64,000 nucleotides of DNA from Streptomyces sannanensis (GCF_039536205.1 NZ_BAAAYL010000001.1:186001-250000); one strand, 5' to 3'. Positions 18,238 to 27,321 are shown, counted from the stretch's first letter. Translations and numbers: made by a program. The notes: generated by a model not told the origin, from the letters alone.

Positions 18238-18249
18238 TCGGCGGCGCGC

Positions 18250-18285
18250 GGCTCCCTCCTGCCGGAGGACGAGCAGGAGGGAGCC
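18250..18285 (-). terminator. Terminator at the end of the catabolic operon
   Basis: Perfect 13-bp stem (18250-18262 with 18273-18285) and a 10-base loop, 10 bases past the stop codon of the minus-strand hydrolase gene. Confidence 0.75.
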
Positions 18286-18295
18286 GTGTCGTACG

Positions 18296-18880
18296 TCAGG
18301 CAGTCATGTCGGACGAGGCCCGTACGAGCTCACGGATGAGCTCCTCCGCCCGAGGCCATTCGCCGTAACCGGCGGCTGGGTTGAGGTGCCCGACCGGGCC
18401 GAGGTCCACGAGGCGGCTGCCCCATACTCGGGCGAGACCGGCGACGCGTGCGAAATCGGCCAGTGGGTCGTTCGTGCTCGCCGCGACGATGCTGGGGAAG
18501 GGCAGTGGTGTCCGCGGCACGGGCGTCCAGCCGTTCGCGTGCAGGGCATCCTGAGTGGGGTATCCCTCCGGCAGCGGCGTGTCGAAGTCCGGCGGCGCCG
18601 CCAGCAGCGCTCCCTCGACCGGACGGCGGTGTCGTCGCGCCCAGTGCACGGTGGTCATCACGCCCGCGCTGTGGGCCGCCAGTACAACCGGCCCGGAGAT
18701 GTCCGACAGCACTCCTTCCAAGGCGGCGACCTGGGCGTCACAGCTGAGCCTGTCGTCGGTCAGCGGCGGCACCGTACGGGCGTTGGCGATCTTGTCGGCA
18801 AGGATGGTCTGCCAGTGGTCCGGCACATGATCGCGCAGACCGGGGACGATCACGACCGTCGGCGGTGCGGTGAGGCTCAT
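18296..18880 (-). CDS. RBBP9/YdeN-type alpha/beta hydrolase
   Basis: 194 residues from ATG 18880, which overlaps the stop of the MFS gene (ATGA), so they are translationally coupled. Features are VVIVPGLRDHVPDHWQ at the N-terminus, the nucleophile elbow AHSAG (Ser about 68), an Asp in STNDPLADF and the His in GPVGHLNPAAGYG. This gives the RBBP9-type serine hydrolase triad. It is the last gene of the catabolic operon and may hydrolyse an ester or thioester intermediate. Substrate unknown. Confidence 0.85.
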   Translation of the reverse strand: MSLTAPPTVVIVPGLRDHVPDHWQTILADKIANARTVPPLTDDRLSCDAQVAALEGVLSDISGPVVLAAHSAGVMTTVHWARRHRRPVEGALLAAPPDFDTPLPEGYPTQDALHANGWTPVPRTPLPFPSIVAASTNDPLADFARVAGLARVWGSRLVDLGPVGHLNPAAGYGEWPRAEELIRELVRASSDMTA

Positions 18881-20214
18881 GTCTGCGGCTCCGGGTTCAT
18901 GAGCGCCGCGTCGGGGAGCAGTCCCAGGCGGCGCAGATCTTTTTCGTAGGACGACTTGCCGATGGTGAAGGCCACGCTGCCGGCCAGCGCGACGAGCGGG
19001 ACCACCTGGAGTGCGCCGTGCAGGCCCATGCGGTCCGCGAGCATGCCCGTCACAGCGGGCCCCGGGGCGAGCCCGAGCAGGCTGTTGGCCAGGGTGAGCG
19101 TGGCCATGGCCGTCGCCGCGATGGCGGTGGGCGTCAGATTCGCCACCATGGCGGCTGCCGGTCCGGCTGTGGCATTGGACAGCAGTGTTCCGGCGGCGAT
19201 CAGTACGAGTTGCGGCGGGCCGGCCGGCAACTGGAAGCCGGCCGTCAGCAGCACGAGCGACCCGAGACTGCAGACGATCGCGACGGTCCACTTCCTGGCC
19301 CCGGCCTTCCGGCTGAGGCGGTCCGACACGATACCGCCGCCGATCATGCCGATGCCGGTGATCAGTGCGAAGACCCCGGCTATCAGGCCCGCCTTCGCGG
19401 GAGGCATGTCGTAGGAGCGGTTGAGGAAGCTGGGCATCCAGGCGAGCAGGGCCATCGCGACGAACATCTGCAGTCCGCTGCCGATGTAGGCGCACACCAC
19501 GGAGACCGAGGAGAACAACCGCGGCAGCAGGGTCCGCAGGCCCGCGTGTTCACCGGGCGTGCCTCCACGACCGCCGACGGCTGAGCCCAGCCGCTTCTCG
19601 GTGACCATGATGCGGTATATCGCGGCCAGTGCGATCCCGAAGATCCCCATGATGCCGAACGCCCAGCGCCAGCCCAGGTGCTGGGCGACGACGCCGCCGA
19701 TCGACACGCCCAGCACGGATCCGAAGGCGCCTCCCGCGATGAATGCTCCGGAGAGCGTGGCCCGGAGAGCGACGGGGAAGACGCTCAGGACCACCGCGAT
19801 GCCGACGCTTCCGTAGGCGGCCTCTCCTACGCCGACCATGAACCGCCCCAGGAACATCTGGTCGTAGCTCGCCGACACCGCGCAGCCCAGAGTCGCGAGA
19901 CTCCACACCATGGCGGCGATCACCAGGCTCCTCACCCTGCCCCAGCGGTCCGCCAGGAGCGACAGGGGGAAGGTGAGCACACCCACCATCAGGGCCACGA
20001 TGCCGCTGAGAGAGCCCAATTGGGCATCGGAGAGCAGCCACTCCGCCTTCAGCAGGGGGAAGACCGCATTGAGGACCTGCCGTGACATGTAGTCGGACAG
20101 CAGGAGCGCGAAACTCAGCGCGAACACCAGCCAGGCATACCTTCGGGATACGACCGGTCCGGCGGGAGACGTGCCCGGCACGGCCGTGCCGACAGTGTGA
20201 AGTCCCATTGGCAT
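18877..20214 (-). CDS. MFS transporter (anion:cation symporter-like)
   Basis: 445 residues from ATG 20214; GTG 20217 and ATG 20208 are alternatives. About 12 hydrophobic segments are visible. The loop 2-3 signature is LADRWGRVRSLVIAAMVWS and the loop 8-9 counterpart is SDRLSRKAGARK. The overall pattern resembles carboxylate or aromatic-acid importers. It lies 24 bases downstream of the dioxygenase gene and overlaps the hydrolase gene, so it most likely imports the acid degraded by this cluster. Confidence 0.88.
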   Translation of the reverse strand: MPMGLHTVGTAVPGTSPAGPVVSRRYAWLVFALSFALLLSDYMSRQVLNAVFPLLKAEWLLSDAQLGSLSGIVALMVGVLTFPLSLLADRWGRVRSLVIAAMVWSLATLGCAVSASYDQMFLGRFMVGVGEAAYGSVGIAVVLSVFPVALRATLSGAFIAGGAFGSVLGVSIGGVVAQHLGWRWAFGIMGIFGIALAAIYRIMVTEKRLGSAVGGRGGTPGEHAGLRTLLPRLFSSVSVVCAYIGSGLQMFVAMALLAWMPSFLNRSYDMPPAKAGLIAGVFALITGIGMIGGGIVSDRLSRKAGARKWTVAIVCSLGSLVLLTAGFQLPAGPPQLVLIAAGTLLSNATAGPAAAMVANLTPTAIAATAMATLTLANSLLGLAPGPAVTGMLADRMGLHGALQVVPLVALAGSVAFTIGKSSYEKDLRRLGLLPDAALMNPEPQT

Positions 20215-20238
20215 CACCGTTTCGTCTCTGGTCGGGGT

Positions 20239-21156
20239 TCAGAACGGTCGGTCACCGACGATTCCGGCGCGCTCCATCTTGCGGACGGCGGGCCAGTAGT
20301 CCTGGACGGCGTAGTGCTGCGTGGAGCGGTTGTCCCAGATGGCGAAGCTGTTCCTCTGCCAGCGCCAGCGCACCTGGTATTCGGGAACGGCGGCCTGGCT
20401 GATCAGGTAGTTCAGGAGGTTGCCGGCGCCGGGCGCGTGGTCCTGGCCGAAGCGCACGTTCTGCGGCGTGTGGAAGTTGACGAAGTGCGTGGTGAACGCG
20501 TTGACGAAAAGGACCCGTTCGCCGGTCTCGGGGTGGGTGCGCACCACCGGGTGCTCCGCGTCCGGGTACTGTGCCTTGAGCCGGTGGCGCTGCTCCATCG
20601 GCATGACGGCGCCGAAGCTCGCCTCAATGCTGTGCCGTGCGCGCAGGCCCGCGATCTGCTTCTTGATGTGCTCGGGCAGCCTGCGGTGGGCCTCGGCCAT
20701 GTTGACCCAGATCGTGTCGCCGCCCACCTCGGGCGTCTCGACGCAGCGCAGTACGGCGCCCATCGGCGGGCACTCGCGCCAGGTCCCGTCGCAGTGAAGG
20801 GCGTTCTCGTAGTGCTCGGGCTTGCTGTCCAGGTCCTTGTAGATACGGACCAGCCCCGGGTGATCCGGGTCGCTGCCGACCACCGGGTGGTCCTCCAGCG
20901 GACCGAAGCGCGAGGCGAGGGCGACGTGCTCGGCACGGGTGATGTCCTGGTCGCGCAGGAACAGGACCTTGTGTATGAGCAGCAGTGCCTTGATCTCGGC
21001 GAACAGGTCGTCGTCGCGCGCGGCGTCGGCAAGGTTCACGCCGGACAGTTCGGCGCCGATGGTGCAGGTCAGCGGCTCAGCCTTGATCGTGGTGCGGAGG
21101 ACGCCCGGGCGCACCAGAGCGGGCGCGCCTTCCCTCTTGTGGACGGTCTGGGGCAT
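20239..21156 (-). CDS. TauD/TfdA-family Fe(II)/2-oxoglutarate dioxygenase
   Basis: 305 residues from ATG 21156 with AGGAG 7 bases upstream; open frame before it is a repeat-rich leader. The iron-binding HxD lies in LHCDGTWRECPP and the distal His in STQHYAVQDY. The 2-oxoglutarate Arg region is near the C-terminus (RKMERAGIVGD). Family members hydroxylate acids such as taurine, 2,4-D or gamma-butyrobetaine, releasing succinate and CO2. Together with a BKACE enzyme and an MFS importer it suggests oxidative attack on an imported acid. The substrate is undetermined. Confidence 0.9.
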   Translation of the reverse strand: MPQTVHKREGAPALVRPGVLRTTIKAEPLTCTIGAELSGVNLADAARDDDLFAEIKALLLIHKVLFLRDQDITRAEHVALASRFGPLEDHPVVGSDPDHPGLVRIYKDLDSKPEHYENALHCDGTWRECPPMGAVLRCVETPEVGGDTIWVNMAEAHRRLPEHIKKQIAGLRARHSIEASFGAVMPMEQRHRLKAQYPDAEHPVVRTHPETGERVLFVNAFTTHFVNFHTPQNVRFGQDHAPGAGNLLNYLISQAAVPEYQVRWRWQRNSFAIWDNRSTQHYAVQDYWPAVRKMERAGIVGDRPF

Positions 21157-21551
21157 GTGCTCACTCCTGGGGGTTGGCAACGGCTCACTGCGGAGCCTGT
21201 GTGAGGGAGATGTAGCTCGATCGTGCGATGGTCGGCCTTCTGGCTTGTGGTGCTGTGCGGGTGCGGAGGTAGCGTTGCCGGTGCGATCCGGGACGCCGGG
21301 TGCGGTGTCGGCGTGCGGGGCCCCTGCTCCACCGGAGTGATGGTTCAGGGCCTCCTCGTCGCCTCTGGCCGCATCCGCGTGACCAGGTCGTGAGACGGTG
21401 CCCATCAACGGCCTCCGGCCGCGGGCAGCCCTTCCGGGGCCGGACCACGGGCAGGATCCGTGTCGCCGCCCGGATGAGTACGCGGACGACCTGGGGGCAC
21501 CGCTGGGGCCCCCTGCGGGCACCCTGGGGGCACCCTGGGGGCACCCCCAGC

Positions 21552-21629
21552 GGTAGCTGGGGGAGGTAGCTGGGGGAGGTAGCTGGGGGAGGTAGCTGGG
21601 GGAGGTAGCTGGGGGAGGTAGCTGGGGGA
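21552..21629. repeat. Six tandem copies of a 13-bp G-rich unit
   Basis: Six perfect copies of GGTAGCTGGGGGA, preceded at about 21490-21550 by 11-bp GGCACCCTGGG-type repeats. They lie in the 559-base non-coding gap between the dioxygenase and quinone-reductase genes. The same unit appears, inverted, at the right window edge (63984-64000), so it is a dispersed Streptomyces-type repeat. The rest of 21157-21715 shows no credible gene. Confidence 0.9.
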
Positions 21630-21715
21630 GCGCCCAGGACCGTTCGGGGCGTGCCAGTGAGCGGACTCTCCCACTCACTGCCAAGGAACGGTGATGTGTG
21701 GTGCACGGTGTGCTC

Positions 21716-22687
21716 TCACAGGGTGAAGACGGAGGATCCCGTGGTCCGTCCCGCTTCAAGATCGCGATGTGCCTGGGGTGCGTCCTTGAGGTCGTAGCGC
21801 TGGTTGATCTCGATCTTGATGCGGCCGGACGCGACATGCCCGAACAGCTCGCCTGCCAGGGCGTCCCGCTCGGCGGGCTCCGCGATGTAGTCGGCCAGCG
21901 CCGGCCGGGTCACGAACAACGAGCCGTGCATGACCAGCTGCATGGCATCGAGCGGCGGCACCCCGGAGGACGTACCGAAGCACACCAGCAGGCCGCGGCG
22001 CTGCAGCGAAGCCATGGACCCGGCGATGGTGTCCTTGCCGATGCTGTCGAAGACGACCGGGACGCCCTTGCCGTCGGTCAGCTCGCGCACTCGCTCGGCC
22101 ACGTTCTCGCGCCGGTAGTAGACGATGTGATCGCAACCGTGGGCGCGGGCGATCTCGGCCTTCTCCTCGGTGGAGACCGTGCCGATCACCGTGATGCCGA
22201 GCAGCTTTGCCCACTGGGAGAAGATCAGGCCGACGCCGCCGGCCGCAGCGTGGAGCAGCACGGTGTCGCCGGACTTCAGCGGGTGGATCCGGCGCAGCAG
22301 ATAGGCCGAGGTGAGGCCGCGCATGGTCATCGCCGCGGCGGTCTCGCAGCTGATCTCCTCCGGCAGCTTGATCAACGACTCGGCGGGCATGACCCGCGCT
22401 GTGCTGTAGGCCCCCAGCGGGCTGCCGGTGTAGGTCACCCGGTCGCCCTCGGCGACATGCGTCACGCCATCGCCCACGGCCTCGATCACTCCCGAGGCCT
22501 CCACACCGAGTCCCGAGGGCAGCGGCGCCGGGTACAGGCCGGTACGGAAGTAGGTGTCGGCGAAGTTGAGTCCGACAGCGGCGTGCCGGATCCGTACCTC
22601 ACCCGGGCCCGGTTCGCCGACGGTGACCTCTTCCCACCGCAGGACGTCGGGGCCGCCGGTTTCGTGGAAGCGAATGGCGTGTGCCAT
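21716..22687 (-). CDS. NADPH:quinone oxidoreductase (zinc-free MDR family)
   Basis: 323 residues, ATG 22687 with GGAG 6 bases upstream. The sequence has the QOR/zeta-crystallin pattern: GLNFADTYFRTGLYP, the substrate-loop MTMRGLTSAYLL, and the NADPH-binding AAAGGVG at about 148-154. There are no catalytic zinc ligands. It reduces quinones or enone-type intermediates with NADPH. It lies 79 bases downstream of the BKACE gene and is probably in the same transcript. Confidence 0.92.
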   Translation of the reverse strand: MAHAIRFHETGGPDVLRWEEVTVGEPGPGEVRIRHAAVGLNFADTYFRTGLYPAPLPSGLGVEASGVIEAVGDGVTHVAEGDRVTYTGSPLGAYSTARVMPAESLIKLPEEISCETAAAMTMRGLTSAYLLRRIHPLKSGDTVLLHAAAGGVGLIFSQWAKLLGITVIGTVSTEEKAEIARAHGCDHIVYYRRENVAERVRELTDGKGVPVVFDSIGKDTIAGSMASLQRRGLLVCFGTSSGVPPLDAMQLVMHGSLFVTRPALADYIAEPAERDALAGELFGHVASGRIKIEINQRYDLKDAPQAHRDLEAGRTTGSSVFTL

Positions 22688-22766
22688 GGCTTGCTCCGTT
22701 CACTCGTGTGTGGGGCGGCGGCCGCGGGATCGGTCCACGGGCCGCCGCCAGTGGGGTCGGGTCGTG

Positions 22767-23825
22767 TCAGCTCTTGACGTCGCGCAGCATAAAGCCGCGC
22801 CGGCCGGGACGGCGGTTGGGCACCATGCCGAGCCGGTCCAGGGTCTCGTCGGCGCCCTCGTACCATTCGCCGATCTTGTAGATCTTCTTCGCCTCCTGCC
22901 CGGTGGCGATCTCACGGCCGAGCGCATCGGCGATCCGGACCATCTGCTCGACCTGCTCGACGGAGGACATCCGCTCGCCCTTGCGCCGCCACAGGTTGTC
23001 CTCGTTGCCCACCCGCACATGCGCACCCAGGGCGATGCCAATCGCGTTCATCGGCGCCACCGCGCGCATGGAGGCCTCAATGGTGAGGACGGCGCCGTCC
23101 GGGACGCGGCGGATGAACTCGATCAGGTCGGCCGGGTGCCGTCCGGCGAACCCGCCTCCGATGGCGACGTAGTTGAGCACCAGCGGCCCGCTGTAGACAC
23201 CCTTGCGGATCAGCCGTTCGACCGTCTCCAGTTGGGCCATGTTGGCGAGTTGGAAGTGCGGCTGGATGTCGTTGGCGCGGAGCCGCTTGAGGTGCTCGAG
23301 GTAGAAGTCCGGCCCGGCCTCGACCACCATGTCGCGGTAGGCCTTGTAGTACGCCGCCTTGGAGATCGAGGTGCCCTCGATGTCCTCGTCGTCGAAGATC
23401 TCGACGATGTTCATCTGGTTGGTGTTGATCGCGATCGTCACCTGGTCCGGCCGGGGGTCGATCTCGGCCAGCATGTGGCGGGTGTCGTAGCTGAGCCACT
23501 TGGCGTCGGCGCCCTCGTCCTCGGGGGCGAAGGAGATGGACCCGCCTATCTGCAGGACCATGTCGGGCACGGCCTCGCGCAACCGGGCCATCAGCTCGTT
23601 GAACATGGAGATGCGCTTGGAGCCGTGGCCGTCCAGCTCGCGCACATGGATGTGCAGCACCGTGGCACCGGCGTTGTAGCAGTCGACCGCCGCCTGCACA
23701 TGTTCGTCCATGGTGACCGGGAGGTCGTCGGCATCACCGGGCAGCCACTCCGGCCCGTAGGGCGCGGCCTGGATGACCAGCTTCTCCTGGTTCTCCGGAT
23801 ACAGGGAGTCGTCGAAGAAATGCAT
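22767..23825 (-). CDS. BKACE-family beta-keto acid cleavage enzyme
   Basis: 352 residues, ATG 23825 with AAGGAG 7 bases upstream. The family includes 3-keto-5-aminohexanoate cleavage enzyme. Signature elements are the zinc motif HIHVRE near residue 60, QIGGSISF, a VTIAINTNQMN strand and VRVGNEDN near the end. These enzymes transfer the acetyl part of a beta-keto acid to an acyl-CoA, yielding acetoacetate or a related product. At 352 residues it is longer than the usual 270-310, with an extra C-terminal ~40 residues. It is the first enzyme gene after the regulator's operator region and probably defines the pathway's key C-C cleavage. Confidence 0.88.
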   Translation of the reverse strand: MHFFDDSLYPENQEKLVIQAAPYGPEWLPGDADDLPVTMDEHVQAAVDCYNAGATVLHIHVRELDGHGSKRISMFNELMARLREAVPDMVLQIGGSISFAPEDEGADAKWLSYDTRHMLAEIDPRPDQVTIAINTNQMNIVEIFDDEDIEGTSISKAAYYKAYRDMVVEAGPDFYLEHLKRLRANDIQPHFQLANMAQLETVERLIRKGVYSGPLVLNYVAIGGGFAGRHPADLIEFIRRVPDGAVLTIEASMRAVAPMNAIGIALGAHVRVGNEDNLWRRKGERMSSVEQVEQMVRIADALGREIATGQEAKKIYKIGEWYEGADETLDRLGMVPNRRPGRRGFMLRDVKS

Positions 23826-24077
23826 GGTCCATCTCCTTTGTCGGATGGGTCTTCACTCACTGCACACATCGCTGCCGGCGATGCGGGGCCTGAGGCATGG
23901 CGAAGAGCGGAGCGGAATTGCAGGGGTTCCCGGGCTCGCCGGCCGACTCGGATACGGCCGGCGGGCTCGGGGAGCAAGCGGTCGGGGCAGGGCTCCTGCC
24001 CGTCCTCGTGGGACCGGGCAGTCTCTCTTGCGGTAATGCAAAGTTAAGGGCCGGTTACATCTCACGCATGACCACAG

Positions 24078-24104
24078 GTGACATCCGACTTATCACTTGG
24101 GGAC
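24078..24104 (+). promoter_or_regulatory. 27-bp site A, partner of the site upstream of araC
   Basis: Differs at only 2 of 27 positions from the inverse complement of 25175-25201. It lies in the 310-base gap between BKACE and araC, upstream of the BKACE operon. It contains GACTTATCA and TTGGGGAC. The best reading is a binding site for the adjacent AraC-type regulator. The rest of the gap (23826-24135) holds no gene. Confidence 0.6.
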
Positions 24105-24135
24105 GGCCTGCCCGGCAGCAGATGATCGCTGGTGG

Positions 24136-25158
24136 TCAATCCCCGACGAAGGGCTGTTCCTGCGTCCTCTGGACGCGCCACTGCCTGGGGCTGCAGCCGA
24201 ATCGCTCGCTGAACCAGCGAGAGAAGGCGCTCGGTGCGGAGAATCCCAGCAGCCCGGAGATCTCCGTCAACGAACGACGTGGGTTCGCCACGAGCTGCTC
24301 CGCGAGCTGGGTACGCGTCGCGTTGAGGACGGAGGAGAACGTCTCGCCCGAGGCCGCCAGGTGCCGGTGCACGGTTCTCCGGTCGACGCCGAGGCTGCAC
24401 GCGACCTGCTCGATCGAACAGCGCCCGGTCGGCAGCAACACCTCGATCAGGTCGCGTACGCGGTCCAGCACAGTCGTGTCCCTCGAAACCGCGATGGCGT
24501 CGAAATACTGCCGCGCGTAGGTCCGGAGCAGTGGGTCCGACATGGTGTTGGGGGCGTTGAGATCACTGGCATAGAAGACGATCCCGTTGAATTCCCGGTC
24601 GAATTCCACTACGGGACCGAAGATCCTCCGGTGGGTAGCGGGATCCGCCGGAGCACTGTGTGTGAAACACACGGACACCGGCTGCCACCGAGTACCGAGG
24701 AAGCTGCGCAGGACCCGGTGAAAGGCGCCCACGGCCAGCTCCATGGCCTGGCGGGCCGCCATGGCCTCACTCAGTTCCAGGCCCACCTTGAGGGTGGCCA
24801 GGCCGTTCGCCTCGGAGAGCCGACTGCGAAGCATCTCGTTGTACATGTGCTCATGGCGGATGAGGAGCTCGACCGCGCTGCGGACATCGGGCTCCTCACG
24901 TATGACCAGGCTGATGGGGCCGAGGTTGGAGAAGCGGCGGCGCTCGGCCAGGAGCAGGCCGAAGTCCTCCTGGTGTGAGGTCGCCGCCGAAAGCTCGAGC
25001 AGCTGAGCCACGGCCACGCCGGAGATCCATCTGTCCTGGATCGCGAGGCCGATGGGATCCAGGCCCACCCGCTTCATCAGGACCCGCGGGTCGATGCCGA
25101 GCGACTGGCTGAGCTCGACGTAGCTGTTCAGCGCTGCATTGCGGACAAGGGGCTTCAT
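24136..25158 (-). CDS. AraC-family transcriptional regulator (OruR/ArgR-like)
   Basis: 340 residues from ATG 25158 (GGAG 8 bases upstream); the frame extends 8 codons further without an RBS. The N-terminal ~200 residues match the arabinose-binding-like domain of the OruR/'AraC_binding_2' group (LGIDPRVLMKRVGLD near the start). The C-terminal ~100 residues hold two HTH units (SIEQVACSLGVDRRTVHRHL and SLTEISGLLGFSAPSAFSRW) and end FGCSPRQWR. It probably controls the flanking BKACE and acyl-CoA ligase genes through the paired 27-bp sites. Confidence 0.9.
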   Translation of the reverse strand: MKPLVRNAALNSYVELSQSLGIDPRVLMKRVGLDPIGLAIQDRWISGVAVAQLLELSAATSHQEDFGLLLAERRRFSNLGPISLVIREEPDVRSAVELLIRHEHMYNEMLRSRLSEANGLATLKVGLELSEAMAARQAMELAVGAFHRVLRSFLGTRWQPVSVCFTHSAPADPATHRRIFGPVVEFDREFNGIVFYASDLNAPNTMSDPLLRTYARQYFDAIAVSRDTTVLDRVRDLIEVLLPTGRCSIEQVACSLGVDRRTVHRHLAASGETFSSVLNATRTQLAEQLVANPRRSLTEISGLLGFSAPSAFSRWFSERFGCSPRQWRVQRTQEQPFVGD

Positions 25159-25174
25159 GGGCGCACTCCGGTCT

Positions 25175-25201
25175 GTCCCCAATTGATAAGTCAGATGTCA
25201 C
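25175..25201 (-). promoter_or_regulatory. 27-bp site B overlapping the araC promoter
   Basis: Inverse copy of site A (25 of 27 identical), ending 17 bases before the araC ATG. On the minus strand, TTGACT, a 17-base spacer and TATCAA form a promoter whose -10 box lies inside the site. Autoregulation by AraC is the natural inference. Confidence 0.6.
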
Positions 25202-25309
25202 GTCAAGTCAAGCGATGCGCCAGGTGGTGACCTAGCGTTGCACCACCGCGGTGGAGCTCGCCGCCTGGATTCGGCGTCCCGGCCGATCTGAAATCCAGCG
25301 GAGAACACC

Positions 25310-25450
25310 ATGACAAACAGCCCAACCGTTGACCAGACCCGCGAAACGGCAGGAACTCGATGCAGAGTGACGACCCCTGAAGCAATTACGTGTGCCGAAG
25401 CCGTTGGATTCCTGCGCGAGGAACGGAACAAGGCCGGCATGACAAGCTGA
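25310..25450 (+). CDS. Doubtful 46-residue ORF upstream of the acyl-CoA ligase
   Basis: ATG 25310 preceded by CGGAGAACACC, a fair RBS. The product starts MTNSPTVDQTRETAG and ends NKAGMTS; codon use is less GC-biased than its neighbours. I recognise no family. It lies in the 514-base gap between the araC promoter and the ligase. It could be a leader peptide, a relic or noise. The following 25451-25715 shows nothing convincing. Confidence 0.25.
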   Translation: MTNSPTVDQTRETAGTRCRVTTPEAITCAEAVGFLREERNKAGMTS

Positions 25451-25715
25451 CCACGCGGTCCTTCATTCCCGTACGGAATACGAGGACTTCGCCGAGACCG
25501 AGTTGAAGCGCCGATGTGCTGCGGCCAGGGCTGACCTTACGTCAGAGATGCGTGCTGCTACCGGACTTCCAGGGGCATCGAACGGCATTGGCGGTGGACC
25601 CCCGGCCGCGTCGGGATCGACCCATCGACGTGATCGCGACACAGAACACCGCGGACCTCGGTGCCTCCCGCCTCCATCCGTGGCCGCCGCCAGCCCAGAT
25701 CGAAGGGGAAACCGA

Positions 25716-27221
25716 ATGAACAACCTCGCCGCACTCCTGGCGGAATCCGCCTGGGCCAACGGCGACCGCGTGGCCGTTCGCCAGGACGAGATCGTCCTCA
25801 CCTATGCCCAACTCGACGAAGCGAGCGCCCGGATCGCCACTCTGCTGCAGGCCAAGGGCGTCCATCCGGGCGATCGCGTCGCATTGGTCATGCCCAACGT
25901 CATCTGCTTCCCGGTCGCTTACTACGGCATCCTCCGCGCCGGCGGAGTGGTGGTGCCGATGAATCCGCTGCTGAAGGCCCGTGAAACGGCCTTCGCCCTT
26001 CGGGACTCCGGGTCCCGGATCGTGTTGACGAATCCGGCGTTCGCGGACGAGGTCACGACGGCGGCAGCAGACGTGGGCGCCGCATGCCTGGTCATGGACC
26101 CGACTGCATTCGACGCCCTGGTACAGACCGCCGAACCCCTGCCCAAGGTGGTCGACCGGGCGCAGGACGACACTGCCGTGATCCTGTACACCTCGGGCAC
26201 GACAGGGATCCCGAAGGGCGCCGAGCTGAGTCACCGCAACCTGATCACCAACGCGGCCACCGCTGCAGAGACGCTGCTCCGCGTCGGGCAGAACGACGTA
26301 CTGTTCGGCGGTCTGCCGCTGTTCCACGCATTCGGGCAGACCTGTGCCCTCAACACTGCCGTCGCCGCGGGCGCCGCCCTGACCTTGCTGCCGCGGTTCG
26401 AGCCGGCCAAGGCGCTGGAGATCATGCAGCGGGACGCAGTAACCGTCTTCCTGGGCGTCCCCACGATGTACACGGCCCTTCTCCGCACCGGGATCCCCGG
26501 CGGTTACGACCTCTCCCCGCTGCGACTGGCGGTTTCCGGCGGAGCTTCCTTGCCGGTCGAGGTGCTGCACGGATTCGAACGGGAATTCGACGTCACCGTA
26601 CTCGAAGGCTATGGGCTCTCCGAGACATCGCCGGTCGCCGCGTTCAACCCCCCGGACCGTCCACGCAAGGCCGGCTCGATCGGCCTCGCGGTCCGCGGGG
26701 TCGAACTCAAGCTCGTCGCGGACGATGGCGCCGCGGTGGGCCAGGGCGAAGTCGGTGAGATCGCGATCCGCGGCGAGAACATCATGAAGGGCTACTGGAA
26801 CCGACCGGATGCGACCGCCGAGGCCATGCGGGGCGGGTGGTTCCACAGCGGCGACCTCGCCCGTGTGGACGAAGACGGCTACTACTTCATCGTCGACCGG
26901 AAGAAGGACCTCATCATCCGCGGCGGGTACAACGTCTACCCGCGCGAGATCGAGGAGGTGCTCTACGAACACCCGGCCGTGGCCGAAGCCGCGGTTGTCG
27001 GCGTGCCGCACGAGATCCACGGCGAGGAGGTGGCCGCCGTGGTGACTCTCCGGGACGGTGCACAGACCACGGCCGATCAGATACGTGACTACATCAAACA
27101 GCGGGTGGCCGCGTATAAGTACCCGCGGATCGTCACATTCGCCGACGCACTCCCCAAGGGTGCGACGGGCAAGATCCTCAAGCGTGAGATAGTCGTCGAG
27201 CGGCAGGAACTCGCGGACTGA
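25716..27221 (+). CDS. Acyl-CoA synthetase (AMP-forming, FadD-like)
   Basis: 501 residues from ATG 25716 with AAGGGG upstream. The adenylation motifs are complete: P-loop ILYTSGTTGIPKGAELSH at about 157-174, GYGLSETSP at about 302, and the hinge FIVDRKKDLIIRGGYNVYP at about 392. The C-terminal catalytic Lys is in PKGATGKILKREI. It activates a carboxylic acid with ATP and CoA. It is transcribed away from araC and is likely part of the same regulon, providing the CoA ester for the BKACE and beta-oxidation steps. Confidence 0.93.
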   Translation: MNNLAALLAESAWANGDRVAVRQDEIVLTYAQLDEASARIATLLQAKGVHPGDRVALVMPNVICFPVAYYGILRAGGVVVPMNPLLKARETAFALRDSGSRIVLTNPAFADEVTTAAADVGAACLVMDPTAFDALVQTAEPLPKVVDRAQDDTAVILYTSGTTGIPKGAELSHRNLITNAATAAETLLRVGQNDVLFGGLPLFHAFGQTCALNTAVAAGAALTLLPRFEPAKALEIMQRDAVTVFLGVPTMYTALLRTGIPGGYDLSPLRLAVSGGASLPVEVLHGFEREFDVTVLEGYGLSETSPVAAFNPPDRPRKAGSIGLAVRGVELKLVADDGAAVGQGEVGEIAIRGENIMKGYWNRPDATAEAMRGGWFHSGDLARVDEDGYYFIVDRKKDLIIRGGYNVYPREIEEVLYEHPAVAEAAVVGVPHEIHGEEVAAVVTLRDGAQTTADQIRDYIKQRVAAYKYPRIVTFADALPKGATGKILKREIVVERQELAD

Positions 27222-27229
27222 ACCGACCT

Positions 27230-27275
27230 GCTTCTGCAGCGGGTTCAAGGACAGGCCATCATGCGCTGCAGAAGC
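27230..27275 (+). terminator. Hairpin 1 downstream of the acyl-CoA ligase
   Basis: Perfect 12-bp stem (27230-27241 with 27264-27275) with a 22-base loop, beginning 8 bases after the ligase stop codon. Confidence 0.6.
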
Positions 27276-27293
27276 GTCCGACAGCCGGAGGGA

Positions 27294-27321
27294 GGCCTGC
27301 GCGCACGACGGCGCGCAGGCC
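27294..27321 (+). terminator. Hairpin 2 downstream of the acyl-CoA ligase
   Basis: Perfect 11-bp GC-rich stem (27294-27304 with 27311-27321) and a 6-base loop. Together with hairpin 1 it separates the ligase from the convergent carboxymuconolactone-decarboxylase-like gene. 27322-27493 holds no gene. Confidence 0.65.

Noticed and set aside
21490..21640. CRISPR-like array
   Set aside because: Units are only 13 bp, contiguous with no spacers and no cas genes nearby; a simple tandem repeat.
21185..21706. Minus-strand ORF spanning the tandem repeats
   Set aside because: It is mostly translated repeat (SYLPQLPPPAT) and has no family similarity.
24078..25201. Insertion sequence with the 27-bp inverted repeats as its ends
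   Set aside because: The enclosed gene is an AraC regulator, not a transposase, and no target duplication is visible; paired operators fit better.
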